Assembly (NCBI RefSeq): GCF_013294065.1
Contig: NZ_JABSNM010000002.1
Location: 248,001 to 312,000 of the forward strand
DNA from: Sphaerotilus uruguayifluvii
GTDB taxonomy: Bacteria; Pseudomonadota; Gammaproteobacteria; Burkholderiales; Burkholderiaceae_C
Reading direction: 5' to 3'
DNA: 64,000 nt
Positions 1-6,203 of this stretch are shown here, one piece after another. Made by a program: the position numbers and the translations under genes. The stretch's first letter is position 1; each line of letters begins with the position of its first letter. The notes below the pieces were generated by a model. The model saw only the letters and a program-made list of their open reading frames with translations, was not told where the DNA came from and did no database searches.

Positions 1-385
1 CCCAGTTCTCGCCGTTCCGGACCTCGATCGCCACCTCCGACAGCATCGAGAAGCCGCGCCACTTCACTCCGTCGCCCGGCGCGGTCGACTCCCAGTCGAC
101 CTCCAGGCCACGCATCTCGCGCAGATAGCGCTTGGCCGCGGTGCGGTCCTCGCCGCTGGAGCCGGTGGTGCGCAGCAGCGCCGGCAGCGGCGCCTCGAAC
201 ATGAAGTCGGCCTGAGGCATCGCGTCCATCGCCGCCAGCCGGGCCTGGGCCACCTGCAGCATCGCGTTGTACAGGCGACGGCCGGTCAGCGTGACCCGCT
301 TCGAGCGCGGGATCATCACGATCATCTCGTGAGGCTTGCGAAGTTCGGGGCCGTCGACCGGATCCCGAGGATCGAGCGAGTTCAT
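1..385 (-). CDS. Replication initiator protein, N-terminal part (cut by window edge)
   Basis: The minus-strand reading frame starts at ATG 385 (an in-frame ATG at 397 is an alternative) and is open to base 1, so the C-terminal part lies outside the window. The visible 128 residues begin MNSLDPRDPVDG. They contain a segment 'SKRVTLTGRRLYNAML' and later 'AAKRYLREMRGLEVDW' and 'MLSEVAIEVRNGENW'. This layout resembles the first winged-helix domain of Rep_3-type initiators found on secondary chromosomes and megaplasmids of Burkholderiales. The protein would bind the iterons in the adjacent intergenic region and start replication; its divergence from parA across that region fits. The family call is from remembered sequence character, not a search. 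Confidence 0.75.
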   Translation of the reverse strand, partial: MNSLDPRDPVDGPELRKPHEMIVMIPRSKRVTLTGRRLYNAMLQVAQARLAAMDAMPQADFMFEAPLPALLRTTGSSGEDRTAAKRYLREMRGLEVDWESTAPGDGVKWRGFSMLSEVAIEVRNGENW

Positions 386-481
386 GGCGGAGCTCATCTG
401 GGGGTCGCCATGATATGTCCACGCCACCGTGGACACAAATCCGCACAGAGCCCCCGGTGTCGGCGCTCCTGATCGAGAGGC

Positions 482-777
482 CGGGTAGTTCCTGGACAGG
501 CATCGGCGATGGAACCGATGCCAGACCGTGCGACCGCCCGGCTGGAAGGCGGGTAGAACCCGGACATTCGCTCTCCATCCCGCCTCGACAGGCGTCGAGG
601 CGGGCCCGGGTAGATCCCGGACACATGATGCAGATCATGGTGGGACCCGGCACGGGGCGATCGCGAGCCAACGAGGCCATCCTGGACGGACAGGGCGGTA
701 AGAACCCGGACATCAGGCGGGAAAAGACCGGACAGAGTCGGGAAAAAGCCGGACGCTTTCGGGTAGAAGCTGGACGG
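482..777. repeat. Iteron array of a replication origin
   Basis: Direct repeats of about 17 bp with consensus CGGGTAGAAcCCGGACA occur on the plus strand. Four are in tandem starting at 696, 718, 739 and 760, so they are spaced 21-22 bp (two helical turns). More dispersed copies start at 482, 550 and 607, and degenerate halves sit near 642 and 682. Regular two-turn spacing beside a rep gene is typical of an iteron-controlled origin, where the initiator binds in phase on one face of the helix. The last copy (760-777) is repeated exactly in the dyad at 3482-3517. Confidence 0.8.
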
Positions 778-788
778 ACCAGGACAGG

Positions 789-875
789 ATAATCATGCAA
801 GTCATTGATTATCAATGGATTTTTTTCATGTGGCCGGTGCTTAATCTATTCAAGGATATTTAATTCATCTAAATC
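789..875. other. AT-rich candidate DNA-unwinding element of the origin
   Basis: Immediately after the iteron array the sequence becomes strikingly AT-rich for this genome, with runs such as GGATTTTTTTCATG and AAGGATATTTAATTC. A short dyad CATTGA-TTA-TCAATG lies at 803-817. An IHF-like site (TATCAA-N4-TTT, one mismatch to the consensus) overlaps it at 810-822. Iteron origins usually have an AT-rich melting region next to the array, so this is the best candidate opening site. No clear DnaA box was found. The following stretch up to parA at 1082 holds purine-rich AGGAGG-like sequences (903-932) and a second TCATTGATTT motif near 1018, but no convincing gene. Confidence 0.5.
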
Positions 876-1081
876 TCCCGGAACAGTCCAGGAGAGATCC
901 ACGAAGGAGGATCCTGGAGTCAAGAAAGGAGGAAACGTTGCTGCGCGCGCGATTCTTCACGCTCCGCGAATGCTGTCGTGACGCACGCAGCTCAGCACAG
1001 GCGCTGCGATCAGCATGTCATTGATTTTTTGATCGCTGCACGGACAATCGCAGACTCGCCAACACCGATCGCAGAGCGCAG

Positions 1082-2299
1082 ATGAACAGCAAGATCTCAC
1101 CCCCTTCCGATGCGGTGCGCATTCACGGCGCACCGATCAAGCGCCAATCGCTGGCCGACATCGAAATCCAGGCCACCCGCATCGCTGCGATGATGGAGCA
1201 GATCCGGGCGGCGATGCTGCCCCCTGCATCAGCCAAGCAGGCTCCTGCCGTCAGCGCGGCGCAGCTGGCTGAGCTCTGCGGTGTCGACAAGAACCGCATC
1301 GCCTACCGTCTGACGCGAGGCGACCTGCCCTCCGGAACGATGGTCGGCAATCGCAGGGAATGGACGATGGAGGATGCACGGGTGTGGGTGCGCGACTTCC
1401 GGCAGGAGCGCATGCGCCCGAGCGATGCGGCGGGCACCACGATCACGGTGGCGAACTTCAAGGGAGGCGTGGCCAAGACCACCTCGACCGTGACGCTGGC
1501 CCAGGGCCTGGCGATGCGTGGACACCGGGTACTGGTCGTCGACCTCGACCCCCAGGGCTCGGCCACGACGCTGTTCGGCGTGCTGCCCGACGCGGAAGTC
1601 GATCATGAGCACACCGCGATGCTGCTGTTCTCCGGCGAGCAGGAAGACCTGAACTACGCGATCCGGCCGAGCTACTGGCCCGGCATCGATCTGGTGTGTG
1701 CCGCACCGCTGCTCTTCGGCGCGGAGTTCGCGTTGCCGGCCCGCCAGACCCGCGACCCCGGCTTCGAGTTCTGGCGCTGCCTGGATCGCGGACTCGACCG
1801 CGCGCGCATGGACTACGACGTCATCCTGATCGACACGCCGCCGGCCCTGTCGTACGTGACGATCAACGCGCTGATGGCGGCTGACGGCGTGATCATGCCG
1901 CTGCCGCCGTCGGCGCTGGACTTCGCCTCGTCGGCGCAGTTCTGGGACCTCTTCAGCGACCTGTGCAACCAGCTGATCCGCAGCCGAGGCCAGGACAAGA
2001 CCTTCGAGTTCATCGACGTGCTGCTGTCGCGGGTCGAGTCCTCCGATGCGGCCAGCTCGGTCGTGCGCCAGTGGGTGCTGGAGGCCTACACCGAGAAGGT
2101 GCTGCCGATCGAGATCCCCAAGACCTCGGTGGCGGCCACGGCCTCGGCCGAGTTCGGCACCGTCTACGATCTGCCACGCGGCGCGATCAGCGCGAAGACC
2201 TTCGCGCGAGCACGCGACGCCTTCGACCGCATGTGCGAGCTCATCGAGCAGCAGATCGTCGCGGTCTGGGCGGCGCAGATCGAGCAGATGAAGGGGTGA
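1082..2299 (+). CDS. parA: ParA-type partition ATPase
   Basis: This 405-residue ATPase segregates the replicon together with ParB and parS. Residues about 58-85 form a helix-turn-helix-like segment, as in the larger ParA proteins that also bind their own operator. A deviant Walker A box KGGVAKTT lies at about 127-134, followed by VVDLDPQGS at about 152-160 (Walker A') and LIDTPPAL further on (Walker B region). Length and the N-terminal DNA-binding extension match type Ia ParA of plasmids and secondary chromosomes. parB follows 4 bp after the stop codon, so the two genes form an operon. The gene is divergent from rep across the origin, a common arrangement in chromids. Confidence 0.93.
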   Translation: MNSKISPPSDAVRIHGAPIKRQSLADIEIQATRIAAMMEQIRAAMLPPASAKQAPAVSAAQLAELCGVDKNRIAYRLTRGDLPSGTMVGNRREWTMEDARVWVRDFRQERMRPSDAAGTTITVANFKGGVAKTTSTVTLAQGLAMRGHRVLVVDLDPQGSATTLFGVLPDAEVDHEHTAMLLFSGEQEDLNYAIRPSYWPGIDLVCAAPLLFGAEFALPARQTRDPGFEFWRCLDRGLDRARMDYDVILIDTPPALSYVTINALMAADGVIMPLPPSALDFASSAQFWDLFSDLCNQLIRSRGQDKTFEFIDVLLSRVESSDAASSVVRQWVLEAYTEKVLPIEIPKTSVAATASAEFGTVYDLPRGAISAKTFARARDAFDRMCELIEQQIVAVWAAQIEQMKG

Positions 2300-2303
2300 G
2301 GCG

Positions 2304-3440
2304 ATGAAGAACAGCAAGCTGCTCGACAAGGCCTCCCGGCTGGACTTCAGCCGCCTGCCCGGCACCGCACCGGCCAGCCCCGACGCGGCCACGCCCGCTC
2401 CGCCGGTCTTCACTCCGCGGCCGAAGACGGCGCCGGGCGCGCTGATGGCCTTCGCGAACGACACCCGCTCGGAGCTGCTGAAGGAGAACGAGACGCTGCG
2501 CGAGCGTGCCCAGGAGGCGGAGGTCCTGCGCAGCCGCCTCGACGAGGCGCTCGACGATCTGCAGCAGTGGGAAGGCGCGAAGGCCGCACGGCTGATCGAG
2601 GCCTCGCTGGTGCGGCCGAGCCGCTTCGCGAACCGCCACCCGGGCAGCTTCCAGGACGCGGACTACCTGAAGCTGCGCCACGAGATCCAGGATGCCGGCG
2701 GCAACGTCCAGCCGATCAAGGTGCGGCCGGTGCGCGGCGAGGAGGACAGTTCGCCCGTCCGTTACGAAGTGGTCTTCGGCCATCGGCGCCTGCGGGCCTG
2801 CCAGGAGCTGGGGCTGCCGGTGCTGGCGATGATCGACAACCTCGACGACCAGGCGCTGTTCGTCGAGATGGAGCGCGAGAACCGGGCGCGCAAGGACCTC
2901 TCGGCCTGGGAGCAGGGCATGATGTACCGCTCCGCGCTGGACTCCGGGCTCTTCCCGTCGAACCGCAAGCTGGCCGAGGCCATTGGCGTCGACCTGAGCG
3001 CGCTGGGCAAGGCCCTGTCGCTGGCGGCGCTGCCGGAGTTCATCGTCGCGGCCTTTCCTTCGCCGCTGACGCTGCAGTTCCGCTGGGCCAAGCCGCTGTC
3101 GGACGCGCTGGCTGCCGATGCAGCCGGCATGCGCGAGCGGGTGCTCGACCTGCAGGCACTGCCGCAGAAGCTGTCCGCCCGCGAGGTCTTCGAGCGCCTG
3201 GTGGACACGGCCCCGGTGGAACGGCGCAGGCAGGGGGTGGAACCGTTCCACCCCCCCGCGGCCCGTCGGGCGATCCATCTGGGACGGCGCGAGGTCGGCT
3301 CGATCGGCGTCGATGCACAGGGGCGCATCGACCTGACGCTGCAGCCCGAGACGCTCGATCCGGACAGCGATGCGCTCGATGCGCTGGCTCGGCTGATCGC
3401 CGAATTCCTGGCGACTAGGGCGGGCGGGCGGGGGGGGTAG
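2304..3440 (+). CDS. parB: ParB-type centromere-binding protein
   Basis: The 378-residue protein has a disordered proline-rich start, a coiled-coil segment at about 55-90 (ELLKENETLRERAQEAEVL), and a ParB/Srx nuclease-like domain. In that domain VQPIKVRPV at about 135-143 and GHRRLRACQELG at about 159-170 are recognisable; the GHRR box is the CTP-binding arginine motif. It continues with ERENRARKDLSAWEQ and a helix-turn-helix region at about 210-250. It would load on parS and work with the upstream ParA. Two 23-bp palindromes lie in the last third of the gene and at its stop codon and could be its own parS sites. Confidence 0.9.
   Translation: MKNSKLLDKASRLDFSRLPGTAPASPDAATPAPPVFTPRPKTAPGALMAFANDTRSELLKENETLRERAQEAEVLRSRLDEALDDLQQWEGAKAARLIEASLVRPSRFANRHPGSFQDADYLKLRHEIQDAGGNVQPIKVRPVRGEEDSSPVRYEVVFGHRRLRACQELGLPVLAMIDNLDDQALFVEMERENRARKDLSAWEQGMMYRSALDSGLFPSNRKLAEAIGVDLSALGKALSLAALPEFIVAAFPSPLTLQFRWAKPLSDALAADAAGMRERVLDLQALPQKLSAREVFERLVDTAPVERRRQGVEPFHPPAARRAIHLGRREVGSIGVDAQGRIDLTLQPETLDPDSDALDALARLIAEFLATRAGGRGG
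3233..3255. repeat. Perfect 23-bp palindrome inside parB, candidate parS site
   Basis: The arms are GGGGGTGGAAC and GTTCCACCCCC around a single central base at 3244. An almost identical palindrome is centred exactly 200 bp downstream at 3444. Paired palindromes at the 3' end of parB are typical positions for parS. The assignment as parS is inference from position and symmetry. Confidence 0.45.
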
Positions 3441-3455
3441 AACCGTTCCACCCCC
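3433..3455. repeat. 23-bp palindrome over the parB stop codon, second candidate parS site
   Basis: The arms GGGGGTAGAAC and GTTCCACCCCC differ from perfect symmetry at one position (3439 against 3449). The centre is at 3444. The parB stop codon TAG (3438-3440) lies inside the left arm, so the site and the gene end are merged. It matches the site at 3233-3255 in 22 of 23 positions. Confidence 0.45.
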
Positions 3456-3481
3456 TGCCTGCCGTGGTGCGCGGGCCGTGC

Positions 3482-3517
3482 ACCGTCCAGCTTCTACCCG
3501 GGTAGAAGCTGGACGGT
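3482..3517. repeat. 36-bp perfect dyad made of two inverted iterons
   Basis: The right half (3500-3517) is GGGTAGAAGCTGGACGGT and the left half is its exact reverse complement. Seventeen bases of each arm are identical to the last origin iteron at 761-777. The dyad therefore presents two Rep-binding sequences head to head, about 2.7 kb from the array and just after parB. Rep dimers commonly bind inverted iteron halves to control rep expression or copy number, but this one is not next to rep. It could also fold as a terminator for parAB, though no T-run follows. Confidence 0.8.
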
Positions 3518-3567
3518 CGATCGGGAGGGATGGCCGGGTCGAACAGTCATGCTGCGGCGCAGCATGT

Positions 3568-4158
3568 TCAGATGCGCTGCACGAACTCGGCCACGGCCGG
3601 GCGCTGGCGCACCGGTCGGCTGCGCCGCGGCGTGCCCAGGCTGATGAAGCACACCGCCTGCTCGCCCTCGACCAGGCCGAAGGTCTCGCGCATCAGCGCC
3701 GTGTGCAGCGCCCGGCCGCTCGACAGGCCGCTGCCGAAACCGCGTGCGCGCGCCGCCAGCATCAGGTTCTGCACCGCGCAGCCCAGCGAGAACACCCGCT
3801 CGAAGGCGGGAACCTCCGGGTCGTCGGTGCGCAGGTCGACGATCGCCAGGATGAGCACCGGTCCGCGAAAGGCCTTGACCCGCGCGTCCTCGAGCTGATC
3901 GGGCAGCGCCTGCGGATCGCGCTGGCGCAGCGCCTCGACGAAGACCTCGGACAGGCGCTGGCGCGCCGCCTCGCCCAGCACCAGGAAGCGCCAGGGGCGC
4001 AGCTGGTGATGGTCGGGGGCGGCGGCGGCGGCGCAGAACAGCGCATCCAGCGTCGCGTCGTCCGGGCCGGGCTCCGCCAGATGCTTCGGGCCGATGTGCT
4101 GGCGGGTGCGGATCAGCTCGTCGCAGATCTCGATCAGGGGCAGGGCGTCGTCGTCCAT
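3568..4158 (-). CDS. Nitroreductase-family flavoprotein, YdjA-like
   Basis: This 196-residue protein belongs by sequence to the FMN-dependent nitroreductase family and most resembles the small YdjA group. The first helix carries 'CDELIRTRQHIGPKHLAEPGP', followed by 'AAAAPDHHQLRPWRFLVL', which is the family signature around the flavin. Near the C-terminus 'CFISLGTPRRSRPVRQRP' fits the second FMN-binding strand. The start ATG at 4158 overlaps the stop codon of the upstream ferredoxin gene by one base (TGATG), so the two are co-translated at the end of the dnr-ccm operon. Family members reduce nitroaromatics or quinones with NAD(P)H; the physiological substrate here is unknown. A role with the neighbouring ferredoxin is inference. 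Confidence 0.8.
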   Translation of the reverse strand: MDDDALPLIEICDELIRTRQHIGPKHLAEPGPDDATLDALFCAAAAAPDHHQLRPWRFLVLGEAARQRLSEVFVEALRQRDPQALPDQLEDARVKAFRGPVLILAIVDLRTDDPEVPAFERVFSLGCAVQNLMLAARARGFGSGLSSGRALHTALMRETFGLVEGEQAVCFISLGTPRRSRPVRQRPAVAEFVQRI

Positions 4159-4493
4159 CACGGCAGTCGCTTCGCGGAATCGTCGGGATCGACCGGGCCG
4201 AGCAGGGCGGCACCGACCGGGCAGGGCGCCACGCAGTCGCCGCAGCCGGTGCAGGCCGACGGGTCCAGGCGCAGCTGCGCGACGCCGCCGACAGCCGGCA
4301 CGACGCGCACCGCCCGAGTGTCGCAGGCCTCGGCGCACAGGCGGCATTCGACGCGGTGGCGCATCAGGCAGGCCGCACCGATGTGCAGCCGCAGCGGGGT
4401 GGTCGGGGGGCCGGGCGGCTCGGGCCGGCGCCGGCCCGGATCGGCCAGGCGGCGCAGGAAACCGCGCCGGGTGTCGGGGTGCTCGGAATTCAT
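4158..4493 (-). CDS. NapF-like 2[4Fe-4S] ferredoxin
   Basis: The 111-residue protein starts MNSEHPDTRRGFLRRLADP, and the RRGF stretch resembles the N-terminus of NapF-type proteins. Two cysteine clusters follow: CLMRHRVECRLCAEACD at about 42-58 and CTGCGDCVAPCPVG at about 81-94. These are typical of proteins with two [4Fe-4S] clusters. The gene lies directly between ccmI and the nitroreductase. NapF proteins help mature or feed electrons to periplasmic nitrate reductase in the cytoplasm; the nap operon at 31-37 kb lacks a napF, so this could supply it. That functional link is inference. Confidence 0.75.
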   Translation of the reverse strand: MNSEHPDTRRGFLRRLADPGRRRPEPPGPPTTPLRLHIGAACLMRHRVECRLCAEACDTRAVRVVPAVGGVAQLRLDPSACTGCGDCVAPCPVGAALLGPVDPDDSAKRLP

Positions 4494-5218
4494 CGGATCT
4501 CGGTCTCCTGGGGGGCGCGGGTGCCGCGCGGCGCGGTGCGCGGATCCTCGCCGGCATCGAGCCGGCGCAGGGCCTCGTCGAGCGCCTGGCGATCGGCGCT
4601 GCCGGGTGCGTACTGCGCCGACAGCCGCTTCAGGCCCTGGCGGGCCGCGGTCGCGTCGCCCCGGTCGAGCGCGGCCAGCACCCGCATCATCAGCACGGCC
4701 GGATGCTCCGGCGCCAGGGCCATCGCCTGCGCCAGCAGCTCGCGCGAGCGGGCATCGAAGTGGTGGTCGTCGGCGAGGATGCGGGCCTCGATCCAGTCGG
4801 CCAGCAGCTCCGGATCCTGCACCGCGCGTGTCGCGGCCTTCTCGTAGGCCGCGGCGGCCTCGCGGTGGCGGCCGGTGACCTTCAGCGAGCGCGCCAGCAT
4901 CAGCCAGCCGTCGATGTCGCCGCCATCGCGCTCGAGCCGCGCGGCCAGGCGCTCGACCATCGACTCGACCGCATCGGCGCTGTCGGGCGCACGCCGGGCC
5001 GGATCGAGCGCCACCGGGTGGCCGAGCGCGACATAGAGCGCAAGCAGGGCCAGCGGTGCACCCAGGCCGGGTGCCAGCGCCTGCCAGGCGCGGCGGCGCG
5101 GCGCCTGCGGGTGATCGTGGCCGCCGGCCGCCACCAGGCTGGCGCCGAACAGCGCAGCCAGCACGGTCGCCACGCCCAGGAAGGGCAGCAGCCAGTCGGG
5201 CAGCAGCATCGCGCTCAC
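4490..5218 (-). CDS. ccmI: Cytochrome c biogenesis protein CcmI/CycH (TPR protein)
   Basis: This last component of the ccm system presents apocytochrome c to the CcmF-CcmH ligation complex. The N-terminus has two membrane segments (LLPDWLLPFLGVATVLAALF and ALAPGLGAPLALLALYVAL) separated by a basic cytoplasmic loop. A periplasmic tail of about 140 residues holds tetratricopeptide-like helices (DIDGWLMLARSLKVTGRHREA, HPAVLMMRVLAALDRGD). A GTG at 5218 overlaps the ccmH stop (GTGA), which favours this start; ATG at 5209 is the alternative. The protein is short for CcmI (242 residues), closer to the compact form fused or split in other bacteria. Confidence 0.8.
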   Translation of the reverse strand: MSAMLLPDWLLPFLGVATVLAALFGASLVAAGGHDHPQAPRRRAWQALAPGLGAPLALLALYVALGHPVALDPARRAPDSADAVESMVERLAARLERDGGDIDGWLMLARSLKVTGRHREAAAAYEKAATRAVQDPELLADWIEARILADDHHFDARSRELLAQAMALAPEHPAVLMMRVLAALDRGDATAARQGLKRLSAQYAPGSADRQALDEALRRLDAGEDPRTAPRGTRAPQETEIR

Positions 5219-5619
5219 GAGGCGGCTCCCTGAGGATCGCGCAGCCGCCGCCACAGCAGCAGGCCGCCGCCGAGCAGCAGCGCCGGCGGGCCCAGCCACA
5301 GCAGCAGCGTGCCGGCGCGCAGCGGCGGCCGGTAGGTGACGAAGTCGCCGTAGCGCTCGACCAGGAACTCGATGATCTGCGCATCGCTGTCGCCGGCGGC
5401 GACGCGCTGCGCGATCTCGCGCTTGAGGTCGAGCGCCAGCGGCGCGTTCGAGTCGGCCAGCGACTCGTTCTGGCAGACCAGGCAGCGCAGCTCGGCGGTC
5501 AGCGCGTGCATGCGGTCGGCATCGACGTCGGGCGGCGGCGTGGCCGCGCCGGCGTGGCCGGCGCCCAGCGCCGCGGCCAGCCCCAGCAGCAGCGCGGCGC
5601 AGGTGCGACGCGCGCTCAC
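5215..5619 (-). CDS. ccmH: Cytochrome c maturation thiol reductase CcmH
   Basis: The protein of 134 residues has a signal peptide (LLLGLAAALGAGHAGA), the family motif LRCLVCQNESLADSNAP at about 45-61 with Cys46 and Cys49, and one C-terminal membrane helix (TLLLWLGPPALLLGGGLLLW). CcmH keeps the apocytochrome CXXCH thiols reduced for heme attachment. The GTG start overlaps the ccmG stop as GTGA, and its own stop overlaps ccmI the same way, so translation is coupled through the operon. Length is that of the single-domain CcmH without a fused TPR part, which fits the presence of a separate ccmI. Confidence 0.93.
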   Translation of the reverse strand: MSARRTCAALLLGLAAALGAGHAGAATPPPDVDADRMHALTAELRCLVCQNESLADSNAPLALDLKREIAQRVAAGDSDAQIIEFLVERYGDFVTYRPPLRAGTLLLWLGPPALLLGGGLLLWRRLRDPQGAAS

Positions 5620-6203
5620 GAGCCGCTCCCCAGCCGCGGCAGCAGCTCGCGCGCGATGATCTCGGGCGTCAGCGCGCCGACGTGGCGGTGCAGGATCACG
5701 CCCTGCGCATCGATCACGAAGGTCTCGGGCGCGCCGTAGACGCCCAGCTCGATCGCCATGCGACCGTCGGCATCGACCAGCGACATCGAGAACGGATCGC
5801 CCAGCCGCGCCAGCCAGTCGCCGGCATCGGCGGCGCGGTCCTTGTAGTTCAGGCCGACGAGCTGGTCGGCGCGGCCCTGCGCGCGCAGCGTCGCCGCCAG
5901 CGACATCAGCGCCGGATGCTCCTCCCGGCAGGTGCCGCACCACGAGGCCCAGAGGTTGACGATGCGTGCGCGCCCGCGCCACTGCGCCGGGCCGACCGGC
6001 GCGGCCGCCGCGTCGCCCAGCACCGGCAGCGTCACCGCCGGCCAGGGCTTGCCGATGCGGGTCGAGGGCAGCTCGTGCGGATCGCGGGTCAGGCCGATGG
6101 CCAGCACGCCCAGCAGCGCGAGCGCGCCGAGGCCGGCCAGCCAGGGCAGCAGGCGAGGGCGGCCCGGCGGGCCGCCGTCGATGGGGGAAACGGGGGCGTT
6201 CAT
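5616..6203 (-). CDS. ccmG: Thiol:disulfide interchange protein CcmG/DsbE
   Basis: The 195-residue protein is a membrane-anchored periplasmic thioredoxin. One N-terminal membrane helix (LLPWLAGLGALALLGVLAI) precedes a thioredoxin fold with the active site NLWASWCGTCREEHP (Cys89, Cys92). GVYGAPETFVID further on contains the cis-proline loop. The acidic residues after the CXXC are typical for CcmG. It passes electrons from the membrane to CcmH and apocytochrome c during maturation. It starts at ATG 6203, four bases inside the end of ccmF, and precedes ccmH with a GTGA overlap. Confidence 0.93.
   Translation of the reverse strand: MNAPVSPIDGGPPGRPRLLPWLAGLGALALLGVLAIGLTRDPHELPSTRIGKPWPAVTLPVLGDAAAAPVGPAQWRGRARIVNLWASWCGTCREEHPALMSLAATLRAQGRADQLVGLNYKDRAADAGDWLARLGDPFSMSLVDADGRMAIELGVYGAPETFVIDAQGVILHRHVGALTPEIIARELLPRLGSGS

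Noticed and set aside
938-1024. Short TTG-started frame (about 28 codons) after an AGGAGG-like sequence upstream of parA
   Set aside because: No recognisable content and no evidence of conservation. The purine-rich stretch may simply be part of the origin or of parA control.
482-1081. DnaA boxes in the origin region
   Set aside because: No TTATNCACA-like 9-mer was found on either strand; only iterons, AT-rich DNA and a weak IHF-like site.
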